DNA of 64,000 nt from Marinifaba aquimaris. Its GTDB lineage: Bacteria > Pseudomonadota > Gammaproteobacteria > Enterobacterales > Alteromonadaceae. Under the pieces are notes generated by a model. That model saw nothing but the letters and a program-made list of their open reading frames with translations. It was not told the origin of the DNA and searched no databases. Position numbers and translations under genes: made by a program. Where the stretch lies: assembly GCF_013328345.1 (NCBI RefSeq), contig NZ_JABULX010000006.1:94669-158668 (forward strand), given 5' to 3'. Each line of letters starts with the position of its first letter. Within the stretch, counting starts at the first letter, position 1. Shown here piece by piece: positions 19,448 to 28,969 of the stretch.

Positions 19448-20044
19448 TTAGAGCTTTAGCTTGTGCTCACCGCGTTCTTTTTTAGTTTTCAGATACTGAG
19501 TATTGTCTTCTTTCAAATGAATACTCGTTGAAACGTGCTCGATAAGCTCAAATTCAGCTTCCATTGCTTTTATCTTACGTGGGTTGTTTGTCATCAACTT
19601 TAACTTTTTAACCCCCATCGCTTGCAGCATAGACACTGCATCATCAAAGCTTCGCTCATCATCTTTAAAACCAAGGTGCTCATTAGCTTCGTATGTATTC
19701 ATACCTTGGCTTTGTAGTACATAAGCATCAATTTTATTGTATAAGCCAATACCACGACCTTCTTGGCGTAGGTATAAGATAATACCGCCCTGTTGGCTCA
19801 TTAGCTGAATACTTTCATCTAACTGCTCACCACAGTCACATCGCGATGAGTGAAAAACATCACCTGTTAAACATTCTGAGTGAATACGCACTAAAGGCGC
19901 ATCTTGCGCAGAATCGGCTGAGCCAAATACCATAGCAATATGCTCGTTATCGCGATCAAAATCGGTAAACGATACAATTTCTGCAGGAATGTCACTATTA
20001 GCGCCAACTTTTAATACTGCTCTGGCTCTAACTTCATTTGGCAT
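19448..20044 (-). CDS. ribA: GTP cyclohydrolase II
   Basis: 198 residues, standard length for stand-alone RibA. The zinc-binding signature [28 protein letters not shown] and the late TNNPRKI motif are all present. It converts GTP to 2,5-diamino-6-ribosylamino-4-pyrimidinone 5'-phosphate, the first step of riboflavin synthesis, in the cytoplasm. Single gene; no FMN riboswitch is recognised upstream. Confidence 0.96.
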   Translation of the reverse strand: MPNEVRARAVLKVGANSDIPAEIVSFTDFDRDNEHIAMVFGSADSAQDAPLVRIHSECLTGDVFHSSRCDCGEQLDESIQLMSQQGGIILYLRQEGRGIGLYNKIDAYVLQSQGMNTYEANEHLGFKDDERSFDDAVSMLQAMGVKKLKLMTNNPRKIKAMEAEFELIEHVSTSIHLKEDNTQYLKTKKERGEHKLKL

Positions 20045-20282
20045 AGACTTCGCTCGACTGTAATGAATTAACTAAAGGGCGCGTATTTTATGCCCCGACT
20101 AGGCTAGCGTCAAATATCTCACCGCACCAATAGACTATTTGATAGAAAATATTGTTCCATTGAACGATTAAATTTTACTCATGTAAATTAAATCTACTTA
20201 TTACATACTTAAAAATAAAAGCCTGAAGTGAAATAACTCACGCGCTATCAGAAAAATTTGTACGTAAATACGGTTGCTAACG

Positions 20283-21053
20283 ATGTTAAAAAGCCCTGTT
20301 TTTTTGTTCTTACTACTAAGTTTGTTCACGCTTGCTGCACAAGCAAAAACCAAGATCAAAGTGGGAATGAATGTCCACTCTCCTTTTTACTTTGAACACG
20401 GCGGCGGTGCGGGCACTGAAATCATAAAAGTTTTCAATAAGCTGCAAGATAACTTCGAGTTTAAAGCGATAACCGTTCCTGTTAGAAGAACACCACAAGC
20501 ACTTAGAGATAAATGGATTGATATTTCAATGTGGGATAACCCCGAGTGGGCTGAGCATCTGGTTCCGGTGACAACATCAATCAGTATTCTAACCTCATAC
20601 GATCGTTTTATTTCCAAACAAGCTGAACTGACGCCAGTTAAAATCGAGCAGCTTCTCAACAATCACACCATCGCTTTGGTACACGGCTATCATTATCGCT
20701 TTACTGATTTTGAAACAGACAGCACAAAGCTCAATAAGAGATTTAACGTAATGCTGGTCAGAGATGAAGAAGCCGTTATTGATTTGATTATTCAAAATCG
20801 AGCTCAAATTGGGGTATTAAGTGATACAACACTTAACTTTTACCTAAAACAACACCCTGAAGTTAAGCTTGTCATTAATGTATCAAAGCAGTTCGATACC
20901 CGCTTCAACCGATATTTTCTTATTCCAGAGGGAGCAAAAATATCTGCAAAAACAATTAATGAGCTAATTGTTAAAGCAAATAAGTCAGGTTTGTTAGCGC
21001 CTATTTATAAAAAATACGCACTAAACAAACCCAACTTCGGTGAAGTCGATTAA
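20283..21053 (+). CDS. periplasmic solute-binding protein family 3
   Basis: About 256 residues with a signal peptide (KSPVFLFLLLSLFTLAAQA), then an SBP_bac_3-like two-lobe fold: IKVGMNVHSPFYFEHGG, WIDISMWDNPEW, the hinge HTIALVHGYHY and a late AKTINELIVKANKSG. No ABC permease genes lie nearby. In Alteromonadales such orphan binding proteins are often sensors or of unknown role. ATG 20283 is preferred to the TTG nine bases upstream. It ends 5 bases from the cfa stop, convergently. It is related in type to the broken gene at 1639. Confidence 0.8.
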   Translation: MLKSPVFLFLLLSLFTLAAQAKTKIKVGMNVHSPFYFEHGGGAGTEIIKVFNKLQDNFEFKAITVPVRRTPQALRDKWIDISMWDNPEWAEHLVPVTTSISILTSYDRFISKQAELTPVKIEQLLNNHTIALVHGYHYRFTDFETDSTKLNKRFNVMLVRDEEAVIDLIIQNRAQIGVLSDTTLNFYLKQHPEVKLVINVSKQFDTRFNRYFLIPEGAKISAKTINELIVKANKSGLLAPIYKKYALNKPNFGEVD

Positions 21054-21058
21054 ATCAG

Positions 21059-22306
21059 TTAGTTTGCCTTTCTGGCAGTTAAATGAACGGTACTGATCAC
21101 TTTTTCTAAAAAAGCGCCTTCACAGTAACAAAGATAGTACTCCCAAAGGCGTTTAAACTCAGTATTGTATTTTTGCTGATTTAGACTTGGGTAAATTAAA
21201 TTAAATTTGTCACGCCAGTCGTTTAATGTACGCGCGTAATCTAACCCTATATCGTTGATGCCTTGAATGACCATATCCGTGCTTTTCGCGATGTGGTTGG
21301 ACATGACACTGATTGAAGGCAAACACCCTCCAGGGAAGATGTAACGCTGAATGAAATCCACGTGGTTGAGGTAGTAGTCATAGCGTTGATCAGCAATAGT
21401 AATTGCTTGGATCAACATCTTTCCGCCCGGTTTTAATAGGCTATCGCATTTGGCAAAAAAGCCAGATAAGAATTTATCTCCCACAGCTTCAATCATTTCA
21501 ACCGAAACCAACTTATCGTAAGTGCCTGTTAATTTGCGATAATCTTGTTTTAACAAGGTAATTTTATCTTCCAAACCCAGTTGTGCGATACGCGCTTTAG
21601 CATAATCGTGCTGGGCTTCAGAAATAGTTGTCGTCGTCACTTTGCAACCGTAGTGCTGGGCTGCATAAATAGCCATACCGCCCCAACCGGTACCGATCTC
21701 AATCAGATGATCATCTGAAGACAGTTCTAACCTTTGGCAAATCGTCTCAAGTTTGTTGAGCTGTGCTTTATCTAACGTATCAGCAGTATCTGAGTAGATA
21801 GCTGATGAGTACATCATTTCAGGGTCTAGGAAACCGCTGTACAAATCATTACCCAAATCGTAGTGCGCTAGAATATTGCGCTTTGAACCTTTCTCGCTGT
21901 TGGCGTTATTGCGGTGAAAGAAGAAGTTTTTGATTTTAGCCAACCAAGCAATTTTACTTTCGATCTCATCAAGCTGTTTTTGGCTTCTGGCAAATACTTG
22001 AATAACGTTCGTCAAATCTGGGCTTTGCCAGCGGCCATCCATGTAAGCTTCCGCTGCTCCAATACTGCCCTCTTGAACAAAGGTTTTATAGACGTTACTG
22101 TCCAAAATTTGAATTTGGCATTGCAGCTTCGCTTGCTGATTACCGACAGTGAATCTGTCTTGTCCTTCAATGAAGGTAATGCCAGCATCATTAATGGTGT
22201 TTAAAACAGCAAACACAATTTTTTTGTGAGCATTAAAACCATCTAAGGCTGATTTGACCGATGATGAAGCTTGGCTTTGATTTGATTCTAGTTGCAAGTT
22301 TTCCAT
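21059..22306 (-). CDS. cfa: cyclopropane-fatty-acyl-phospholipid synthase family methyltransferase
   Basis: 415 residues. SAM-binding motif IEIGTGWGGMAIYAA near residue 200, preceded by AHYDLGNDLYSGFLD and followed by VSVEMIEAVG and a C-terminal HVDFIQRYIFPGG, all typical of Cfa. It methylates unsaturated acyl chains of membrane lipids using S-adenosylmethionine. It is the last gene of the seven-gene operon starting at 27896. Cfa-type genes belong to the singlet-oxygen (RpoE-ChrR) regulon in Rhodobacter, where relatives make cyclopropane or furan fatty acids; which product forms here is not decidable. Confidence 0.9.
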   Translation of the reverse strand: MENLQLESNQSQASSSVKSALDGFNAHKKIVFAVLNTINDAGITFIEGQDRFTVGNQQAKLQCQIQILDSNVYKTFVQEGSIGAAEAYMDGRWQSPDLTNVIQVFARSQKQLDEIESKIAWLAKIKNFFFHRNNANSEKGSKRNILAHYDLGNDLYSGFLDPEMMYSSAIYSDTADTLDKAQLNKLETICQRLELSSDDHLIEIGTGWGGMAIYAAQHYGCKVTTTTISEAQHDYAKARIAQLGLEDKITLLKQDYRKLTGTYDKLVSVEMIEAVGDKFLSGFFAKCDSLLKPGGKMLIQAITIADQRYDYYLNHVDFIQRYIFPGGCLPSISVMSNHIAKSTDMVIQGINDIGLDYARTLNDWRDKFNLIYPSLNQQKYNTEFKRLWEYYLCYCEGAFLEKVISTVHLTARKAN

Positions 22307-22321
22307 CTTAACCTCTCTTTG

Positions 22322-23110
22322 CTAGCTCTTTTGCGCCGATTTGGGGTAAGGCACAAAAGGCACGCGTTTAAAAAACAACTTCGCGGCTTGCCAATAAATG
22401 GCAGTTACTATCTTAAAAGTCATAGCAGGTAACGATAACCAAGTGGCCATCACAGCTTTTGCACTAAAAGGCTGTTTACTCAGTACTAATGTGGCATCGA
22501 ATACTTTTTTTTCAGCTTGATGGTTTTCAATATGAACTAAACAACGCTTTTCAGGTGCTTTAATTCGCCACTGATATTGCATATCAATCGGCATAAAAGG
22601 CGATACATGAAAAACTTTTTCAGTATCGGCTTGCACGTTCATATCGACCAAATAGTAATGACGTTCATTCCAAGGTGTGTTACTGACTTCTGCAAGCATG
22701 TAACGGCACTCTTGTTCTGTGTCATAGCAAAAATAAAAATTAACCGGGCTAAAGTACAAACCGAGACATCTAGCTTGCGCTAACATGGTTACTCGCCAGT
22801 CGCTGCTATCGTCGGCTTGTACTGGCCATTCGCCACCTAACTGCCTGACTTTGTTACCAATACGGGCTTTTAAGTGGCCGGGTTCACTTTTTATATAATC
22901 TTTTTCAACAAACCGAATAGGGTTATACCAACGGCTACCAAAGAGCTTAGTTTGCTGAGCTATATTTGCTAATTCGTCAACATCTATACCCAACATGTAA
23001 AGCTGATAATCAAAAGCATGCTTTTTCGGGCTCAGGCGTCTATGCCGAACTGAGCCTTGATAAATACCAGAATGAAGCGTGTTAGCGTCAATTAGGCTCA
23101 TAAATGACAT
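22322..23110 (-). CDS. DUF1365 family protein
   Basis: 262 residues. Family pattern seen: IYQGSVRHRRLSPKKHAFDYQLYM, FYFSPVNFYFCYD-like segment (GLYFSPVNFYFCYD), EVSNTPWNERHYY and FHVSPFMPIDMQYQW. DUF1365 proteins occur nearly always beside cfa and an FAD oxidoreductase and have no settled activity; a role in fatty-acid modification is inferred. Its ATG at 23110 overlaps the upstream gene by 13 bases; ATG 23101 would give a 4-base ATGA overlap. Confidence 0.88.
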   Translation of the reverse strand: MSFMSLIDANTLHSGIYQGSVRHRRLSPKKHAFDYQLYMLGIDVDELANIAQQTKLFGSRWYNPIRFVEKDYIKSEPGHLKARIGNKVRQLGGEWPVQADDSSDWRVTMLAQARCLGLYFSPVNFYFCYDTEQECRYMLAEVSNTPWNERHYYLVDMNVQADTEKVFHVSPFMPIDMQYQWRIKAPEKRCLVHIENHQAEKKVFDATLVLSKQPFSAKAVMATWLSLPAMTFKIVTAIYWQAAKLFFKRVPFVPYPKSAQKS

Positions 23111-24351
23111 CCAAAACGCTTAGCCACATCTACAGCACTTCTTACACCGTCTTCGTGAAAGCCGTTATACCAATAAGCACCTGTAAAGTGAGTGAAGTTA
23201 TGACCACAAATCATCTCTCGTTTTTGCTGGGCTTGCATACTATTTTGATTAAAAACAGGGTGCATATAATTGAACTTACGAAGAATTTTATCCTCTGCAA
23301 TATCCTTGGTCTGATTCAGGGTCACACAAAAAGTGTGTTCAGATTCAATACCCTGCAAGATATTCATATCATAAGTGACCGAAGCAGGACGCTTGTGATC
23401 ATCAGATAAACGATAATTCCAACTCGCCCATGCCAGCTTTGCTTTTGGCAGCATAGCTTCGTCAGTGTGTAAAACCACTTCGTTGTTGGCGTATTCTAAC
23501 TGCCCGAGAATTTGCTGCTCTAATGCAGTTGCATCATTTAATAACGCTAGCGCTTGATCAGAGTGGCAAGCGAAAATAACTTCGTCAAAATGCTGCACAG
23601 GTGCATCTTCAAAGTGAATTTCAACACCTGTAGGTAATCGATTGACGTGCTTAATTTTGCTGTTTAACTGAATCTTGTCAGCAAAGTTTTTTGTCAGTGG
23701 TTTGATGTAATTACGAGAACCACCTGGGATCACATACCACTGAGGTCGGTCGTTGATATTTAATAAACCGTGATTGTGGAAAAACTGAATAAAAAACTTT
23801 AACTGGAAGTCTCGCATTTGAGTCAAACTTGTTGACCAAATAGCTGCTCCCATTGGCAGGATGTAGTGCTCTGCAAAATGGGCAGAAAAACGATTTAGAT
23901 CGAGAAAGTCGCCCAAGGTTTCTTTTGTCGACATATCATCGGCGGCATGGCGTTCTTTACACATTTTATTAAAGCGCAGTATTTCTGAAATTAAATTCCA
24001 AAAAGAAGGCTTAAATATGTTACTGCGCTGAGCAAATAAGGTGTTCAGGTTATTGCCGTTGTATTCAAGTCCTGAGTTTAAGTTTTGTACACTGAAACTC
24101 ATTTCTGTTTCTTGCCTATCGATGCCAATTTGACTTAATAGTTTGAGAAAATTTGGGTAGGTTTTATTGTTAAACACAATAAAGCCGGTATCGACGGCAT
24201 AGTTTTGGCCACCAACATTGACATCAACCGTGGCGGTATGTCCACCGATATAATCATTTTGTTCAAAGACGGTGACTTGATGTTTTTGAGACAGTAAATA
24301 AGCCGATGTCAGTCCTGAAATACCTGAGCCGATGATAGCGATATTTTTCAT
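23098..24351 (-). CDS. FAD-dependent amine-oxidase-like oxidoreductase
   Basis: About 417 residues. The Rossmann dinucleotide-binding motif IAIIGSGISGLTSAYLLS opens the protein, followed by VFEQNDYIGGHTATVDV. The late segment TGAYWYNGFHEDGVRSAVDVA closes the FAD site. This is the NAD(P)/FAD-binding protein regularly found with DUF1365 and cfa. Its ATG at 24351 overlaps the SDR stop (ATGA), so the two are coupled. Probably oxidises or desaturates lipid acyl chains with the neighbours; inference only. Confidence 0.88.
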   Translation of the reverse strand: MKNIAIIGSGISGLTSAYLLSQKHQVTVFEQNDYIGGHTATVDVNVGGQNYAVDTGFIVFNNKTYPNFLKLLSQIGIDRQETEMSFSVQNLNSGLEYNGNNLNTLFAQRSNIFKPSFWNLISEILRFNKMCKERHAADDMSTKETLGDFLDLNRFSAHFAEHYILPMGAAIWSTSLTQMRDFQLKFFIQFFHNHGLLNINDRPQWYVIPGGSRNYIKPLTKNFADKIQLNSKIKHVNRLPTGVEIHFEDAPVQHFDEVIFACHSDQALALLNDATALEQQILGQLEYANNEVVLHTDEAMLPKAKLAWASWNYRLSDDHKRPASVTYDMNILQGIESEHTFCVTLNQTKDIAEDKILRKFNYMHPVFNQNSMQAQQKREMICGHNFTHFTGAYWYNGFHEDGVRSAVDVAKRFGCHL

Positions 24352-25091
24352 TTTTTTATTGTCCTTACCGCTAGCTTTTGCCATAACCCAAAAGGTAAGC
24401 AACCCAGCATTTTTAAAATTAGTGTAAATCGTTTGGGAAAGTGAATGACCGCGTGTTTTTGAGCAAGGCCTTGCACAATTCTAACTGCGGCTTGCTCTGC
24501 GCTTATCAAAAAGGGCATTTTAAAATTGTTTTTATCAGTCAGTGGAGTTTTAACAAAACCAGGCTCAACCAAAGAAACATGAATACCATGAGGCTTTAGA
24601 TCTAAACTCAGGCTTTTAGCTAAGTAGCTCATACCAGCCTTAGAGGCGCCGTAAGCTTCAGCGCGTTGCAAAGGTAAATACGTCACACTCGAGCTGACTA
24701 AGGCAAGTTGGCTGTTTTTTTCCAAAAGCGGAATTGCCGCTTCAAGCATATAACCCACACTGATTAAATTAGTTTTAATGATGCGTTCGAACAATGGCGA
24801 ATCAAACTGCAGCGCATCATCGATGTATTCGCAATCGCCTGCATTTAAAATAACCAAATCAAGCTTATCTAGGCTAGCAAAAACGGTATCGACCTCAGCT
24901 TTATTGGTGATGTCAAAGATAAGCGGTTCAATCAACGAGTTTTGGTCAACTAAAGACGCTAAGCGTTGCTCATTACGCCCACAAGCGAATACATGACATC
25001 CTAACTCAGCATACTGTAGGCACAGTGCTTTGCCGATACCAGATGAAGCCCCAGTAATTAAAACTTGCTTGTTAGCAATACTACTCACCAT
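24348..25091 (-). CDS. short-chain dehydrogenase/reductase
   Basis: 247 residues. Cofactor motif ITGASSGIGKALC, NAG motif (ILNAGDCEY), catalytic Ser (VSSSVTYLPL) and YGASKAGM (Tyr-x3-Lys). Classic SDR length. Sits between the SnoaL-like gene and the FAD oxidoreductase in the photolyase/cfa operon, so its substrate may be a lipid carbonyl or alcohol. The C-terminal tail is hydrophobic (LILKMLGCLPFGLWQKLAV), which may bring it to the membrane. Confidence 0.9.
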   Translation of the reverse strand: MVSSIANKQVLITGASSGIGKALCLQYAELGCHVFACGRNEQRLASLVDQNSLIEPLIFDITNKAEVDTVFASLDKLDLVILNAGDCEYIDDALQFDSPLFERIIKTNLISVGYMLEAAIPLLEKNSQLALVSSSVTYLPLQRAEAYGASKAGMSYLAKSLSLDLKPHGIHVSLVEPGFVKTPLTDKNNFKMPFLISAEQAAVRIVQGLAQKHAVIHFPKRFTLILKMLGCLPFGLWQKLAVRTIKK

Positions 25092-25096
25092 ACCTC

Positions 25097-25528
25097 CTAA
25101 CGACTGGCTCTATTTTTAATGGCTTTAACACCCCAGCCCAGTAAAGGGATATGCTCGTATAACATGGCTCCCATATCGACATAATCTCTATGGCGAATCA
25201 CCCTATCGCCAACAATCGTCAATAAAGAATGACCTTCGACCTGAATATCTTGGCCTGAATTTAATTTGGGGTGGCTGTAAACCATGGTCCAGTAAATAGC
25301 CGCTTGATTATCCTGCGCGATATAATGATGAATATCAAAATGAATATCAGTGACGTTTTCGTAAAGATTGGCAAAATATTGATTGAGATCAGTTAACCCA
25401 ACAACTTTATGCAGCGGGTCTTCAAACTCGATCTCATCGTGATAGATATCGGTCAAGCGCGCTAAGTTGTCCTTATTAAGCGCTTGGTAGGTCGATAAAA
25501 AATGTTGCAACCATTTGGGCTGAGCCAT
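25097..25528 (-). CDS. SnoaL/NTF2-like small domain protein
   Basis: 143 residues with the NTF2-like cone-fold pattern (LARLTDIYHDEIEFEDPLHKV, GLTDLNQYFANLYENV, VEGHSLLTIVGDRVIRHRDYVD). Members are binding or isomerase scaffolds of varied function. It regularly accompanies the SDR-FAD-DUF1365-cfa group, and here lies 5 bases upstream of the SDR. Specific role unknown. Confidence 0.82.
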   Translation of the reverse strand: MAQPKWLQHFLSTYQALNKDNLARLTDIYHDEIEFEDPLHKVVGLTDLNQYFANLYENVTDIHFDIHHYIAQDNQAAIYWTMVYSHPKLNSGQDIQVEGHSLLTIVGDRVIRHRDYVDMGAMLYEHIPLLGWGVKAIKNRASR

Positions 25529-25542
25529 ATAAAATCCTGTTA

Positions 25543-26928
25543 TTAAGCTTGTTTATAAAACTCAAGTGCCGCCAATCTCGCAGATTTATGCTCAACAATA
25601 GCAGGACAATAATCTTTTTGTCTGCCTTGCTTGGCCAAATATTCATGTGGGAAGTGAATATGTTTATCAGGCACTTGCTTTAGTTCCTGACAATATTTAC
25701 GAATAAAGGTACCTTGAGGATCAAACTTCTGGCTCTGTAAAATGGGGTTAAAGACCCTAAAGTAAGGTTGTGCATCGCACCCCGTACTCGCAGACCACTG
25801 CCAGCCTCCATTATTTGCCGCAAACTCACCATCAATCAGGTGCTGCATAAAAAACTTCTCACCTAAACGCCAATCACATCTTAAGTGTTTAGTTAAAAAA
25901 CTGGCGACAATCATTCGCAGACGATTGTGCATCCAACCCGTATCGAGTAACTGCTTCATTGCAGCATCAACAATTGGGTACCCAGTTTTACCTTCGCACC
26001 AAGCTTTAAACCATTTATCGTTGTTAGGCCAAGCTAATTTGTCGTATTTGTCATTGAAATTTTGATGCTTACATAAGTTGGGGTAGTGATAAATTAAATG
26101 CAGGTAAAAATCACGCCAAATTAATTCGTTTAACCAAGCAAATTCAGGGTAATTGGGGTTTTCCAATAATTCAGGCTTAGATTGAATCAGCTGCGACGCA
26201 ATAGCCCGAGCACTCAAGGTACCAATTGCAAAATAAGGCGATAAACCTGATGTGCCTTTGATACCTGGAAAATCCCGATTCTCGTGATAACCGCGTAATT
26301 TGAACTGAAAAAAGTTAGGTAACACATCTTGTAAAACCTGATCAGCTAAAGGCCAACGGGAGGAGTCGCGTCTTTGAATCTCAAATTCATCGAACAGCTC
26401 ATTTTCATCCGTAGTTGGAAGCACTTTGCCTTCTGGTACAGACGTTACTTGCAAACCCTGATGTAAAACGTGCTTAAGCCAAGCGCGCTTAAACGGTGAA
26501 AAGACTTTAAACATCTGCCCTTGACCATTTAACACACTGCCTGCAGGGACAATGCAATCATCAGCAAATAAAGTTAAGTTTAATCCGCGATTAATTATTT
26601 GCTGATCTCTTAATTTTTCATTGAGTAAAAGCTCAATGTTCGCGAGCAGCGAATCATTTTTATGATGACTCACTATATACTCAACTTGCGCATTAAAATC
26701 ATCAACTTGAACTACCTTGAGCTCAATGTCATATGCAGCTAACTGTACTTTGAGCAGTTTGAGATGACGTATGATGAAGTCGGCCTGAATAGGCGCCATG
26801 TCATGCTGTTGCCACTGCTTGGGCGTAACAAAAAAAAGCGCGGTATCCGCGCCTTTTTCAATACCTGCTGTTAATGCAGGATTATCAAAGATTCGTAAAT
26901 CTTTTCTAAACCAAATTACCGTTTTCAA
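25543..26928 (-). CDS. phrB: deoxyribodipyrimidine photolyase
   Basis: 461 residues. The N-terminal antenna domain begins TVIWFRKDLRIFDNPAL. The FAD-binding C-terminal half carries WMHNRLRMIVASFL, the DGEFAANNGGWQWSASTG signature and QPYFRVFNP. It repairs UV-induced cyclobutane pyrimidine dimers using light. The start is a TTG at 26928, preceded by AGGA at proper distance; no in-frame ATG fits. Second gene of the operon, 23 bases after the YbgA-like gene. Photolyase is a known member of the RpoE-ChrR regulon. Confidence 0.95.
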   Translation of the reverse strand: MKTVIWFRKDLRIFDNPALTAGIEKGADTALFFVTPKQWQQHDMAPIQADFIIRHLKLLKVQLAAYDIELKVVQVDDFNAQVEYIVSHHKNDSLLANIELLLNEKLRDQQIINRGLNLTLFADDCIVPAGSVLNGQGQMFKVFSPFKRAWLKHVLHQGLQVTSVPEGKVLPTTDENELFDEFEIQRRDSSRWPLADQVLQDVLPNFFQFKLRGYHENRDFPGIKGTSGLSPYFAIGTLSARAIASQLIQSKPELLENPNYPEFAWLNELIWRDFYLHLIYHYPNLCKHQNFNDKYDKLAWPNNDKWFKAWCEGKTGYPIVDAAMKQLLDTGWMHNRLRMIVASFLTKHLRCDWRLGEKFFMQHLIDGEFAANNGGWQWSASTGCDAQPYFRVFNPILQSQKFDPQGTFIRKYCQELKQVPDKHIHFPHEYLAKQGRQKDYCPAIVEHKSARLAALEFYKQA

Positions 26929-26951
26929 TTGAATTCCTTCATTCAGCAGAT

Positions 26952-27896
26952 TTAGTAGCCATATCTAAGCTTAAGTTCAACCGGATACGGTTCAAAATAA
27001 ACCTGTTGAGCCAAATACTCTTTAGGATGCTCCCTCAAGTAATGCTTGAGTAAAGTGATAGGCCCCATTAAAGGCATCACCCCATCTCTAAACGCTTTTA
27101 TGTGTTCAGAGAGTTCAGCTTTTTGCTCTTTGCTGAGTTGTTTTTTGAAATAACCTTGCAAATGCATCAGAGTATTTGTGTGTGACTTACGGCTTGCCTT
27201 GTTTTTAAGTGCTTGCATGAGGCGAGTAATATAACGATCAGCTTGTTCGGCTAATTCAATATCTGCTCTGGCAAGCAGTTGGCCGAGCTCTCGATAGCCT
27301 TCGTAGTCGTGCGCCATAATCAAATATTTGTATTGACTGTGGAACTCGATCATTTTGTGCTTGGTTAGACCGTCTGCTACCAAACTTTGCCAATTTTTGT
27401 ATGCAAAAACACGCATAACAAAATTTTCTCTTAAGATTGCATCGTTTAAGCGGCCGTTTTCTTCACATGGTAAATTTGGATTCGCTTTCATGATTTGTTC
27501 GGCAAAAACACCAATGCCAATTGATTCAGAGCCTTTGCCGTGGTCGTGATAAACTTTAACTCGTTCCATGCCGCAAGATGGGCTTTTAGCGCAGAAAATA
27601 AAACCGCTAAGATCTGATATTTTACTTGCAACGGAGCGGCCGTACTCGACCATTGGGTCGGTGACATCACCACTGCCGTCAGGTCGACAAACTTTGATAA
27701 CGTCTCCATATCGCACTTGGCGGATAGTCGGCCGAGGGACGGGCAAACCGACTGCAACTTCTGGGCAAAATGTTTTGTATTCAACATGCTTACCCAATTC
27801 TTCTACACAAAAATGAGAGCGCTTGTGGCCAGAATCAAAGCGGACTTTTTCCCCTTTGACGCATGCGCTAATACCTAATTTAATAGCTTGTGACAT
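26952..27896 (-). CDS. YbgA-like protein (DUF523 + DUF1722)
   Basis: About 314 residues in two parts. The N-terminal DUF523 domain has Cys motifs (LGISACVKGEKVRFDSGHKR, CAKSPSCGMERVKVY). The C-terminal DUF1722/YbgA domain (from about 190) contains LIMAHDYEGYRELGQLLA and the closing YFEPYPVELKLRYG. This two-domain protein is commonly next to photolyase genes, but its biochemical role is unsettled. The ATG at 27896 is the family start. First gene of the operon; an ECF-type promoter lies 42 bases upstream. Confidence 0.9.
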   Translation of the reverse strand: MSQAIKLGISACVKGEKVRFDSGHKRSHFCVEELGKHVEYKTFCPEVAVGLPVPRPTIRQVRYGDVIKVCRPDGSGDVTDPMVEYGRSVASKISDLSGFIFCAKSPSCGMERVKVYHDHGKGSESIGIGVFAEQIMKANPNLPCEENGRLNDAILRENFVMRVFAYKNWQSLVADGLTKHKMIEFHSQYKYLIMAHDYEGYRELGQLLARADIELAEQADRYITRLMQALKNKASRKSHTNTLMHLQGYFKKQLSKEQKAELSEHIKAFRDGVMPLMGPITLLKHYLREHPKEYLAQQVYFEPYPVELKLRYGY

Positions 27897-27937
27897 ATTT
27901 TTACTCCACCACCGACTGTAAAAGTGATTCATTTAAA

Positions 27938-27964
27938 TATACGCCATAGAAAATAAAACGATCA
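27938..27964 (-). promoter_or_regulatory. ECF-sigma (RpoE/ChrR type) promoter of the photolyase-cfa operon
   Basis: On the minus strand TGATCG (27964-27959), a 15-base spacer and CGTATA (27943-27938). The same pattern lies before the ECF sigma gene (34923-34896) and the LON-domain gene (35557-35530). The predicted mRNA leader is about 34 bases. Confidence 0.65.
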
Positions 27965-28072
27965 GGTATTTTTATTTTTTAACTAACGCTAATCAAAAAA
28001 TAGCCAATAAAAACATTACATTAACATAAATACTAAACGAGAAGTTCCCCCTACCTGAGTATTGAGTGAGAT

Positions 28073-28103
28073 AAAAAACCTGTGTCTAAAACACAAGTTT
28101 TTT
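28073..28103 (-). terminator. terminator after the small gene at 28128
   Basis: A 13-bp stem with one mismatch (AAAAAACCTGTGT / ACACAAGTTTTTT) and T runs. On the minus strand it ends the 75-residue gene. Confidence 0.65.
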
Positions 28104-28127
28104 ATCAACGACAGACTTTTAAGAACG

Positions 28128-28355
28128 TTAAAGCTGATTTTTATACAGCACACTATCTTTCATAAAGATACTGATATTTTTATAAGGGTCAGCAAGTAAT
28201 TCCATGTGTTTAACCAAGCGAGCTTCAATCGCAGTATGAGCCCAAGTGGATAAACTCAACAATGTACAGATAGTTGATGCGCCGTATTGATTCACAACAG
28301 CCCTTCCCTTAAATGTAACCCCTTTATTTATGTTAGCATTTTGTTTTTTATTCAT
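28128..28355 (-). CDS. small hypothetical protein
   Basis: 75 residues from an ATG. A polar N-terminus is followed by a moderately hydrophobic centre (TICTLLSLSTWAHTAIEARL) and a basic, polar tail. No family recognised. A downstream hairpin terminator and an upstream AT-rich promoter-like region shared with the divergent DUF5062 gene are the main support. Confidence 0.5.
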   Translation of the reverse strand: MNKKQNANINKGVTFKGRAVVNQYGASTICTLLSLSTWAHTAIEARLVKHMELLADPYKNISIFMKDSVLYKNQL

Positions 28356-28475
28356 TTATTAAACCTAGCAATCAAAAGTTAAAAAACGAGTATCTGGGTG
28401 GAAAAACTGTTCACTTTTTTGATTGCTAAAGGAGTTCAATAACCACTATGATGGTATAAAAAGGAGCAGGTGGAA

Positions 28476-28736
28476 ATGAAAAAAATTAAAAACGAAGCTG
28501 AATTACTCAAACTCGCACTCAAAATCGGTGAGGGTTATGCTCAAAACCGAGGCTATAAAGCATTTTCAGCTACTGATGCTCAAAAACAAAAAATTGAATG
28601 TCTCTATCGCTTGTTAGTCCAAGATAAAATGGTCCAACCATTGCCAGAAGACAAAGAAGACTTACTAAGCATGAAGCACAAATTAGCATTGTGGATCGCT
28701 AAAAAACTACCTGCTGATCATCCATTGGCAAAATAA
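28476..28736 (+). CDS. DUF5062 family protein
   Basis: 86 residues from the ATG at 28476, with a GGAG ribosome site upstream (a GTG two codons earlier is possible). Family pattern clear: KIKNEAELLKLALKIGEGYA, YRLLVQDKMVQPLPEDKED and KHKLALWIAKKLPADHPLAK. DUF5062 proteins are small, soluble and restricted mostly to Vibrio/Alteromonadales-type bacteria; function unknown. Confidence 0.8.
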   Translation: MKKIKNEAELLKLALKIGEGYAQNRGYKAFSATDAQKQKIECLYRLLVQDKMVQPLPEDKEDLLSMKHKLALWIAKKLPADHPLAK

Positions 28737-28929
28737 CCACCATCGACGTTTTGATGTTTGTATTCGGAATCGTGAGCAAAACTGATAAGGGCGGTAAATG
28801 CGGATAATGCAGTTAGAGTTAAACATCGGGAGCTCATAGCTAACACTGATTTTTAAAGACTTTTAAGTATTACAGATGTGTGTAATCTTGCCATTTAAAA
28901 AAGTAGGGTAGCTCAATGAACAGATACAA

Positions 28930-28952
28930 AAAGGCGAGCAAAGCTCGCCTTT
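28930..28952 (-). terminator. terminator of the RND efflux operon
   Basis: A perfect 10-bp stem (AAAGGCGAGC / GCTCGCCTTT) with a 3-base loop and a T run on the minus strand, 18 bases after the permease stop. The 193 bases between it and the DUF5062 gene hold nothing recognisable. Confidence 0.88.
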
Positions 28953-28969
28953 AAGCTCAATAGAATGAG

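Noticed and set aside
20045..20282. FMN riboswitch before ribA
   Set aside because: No recognisable RFN consensus blocks were found.
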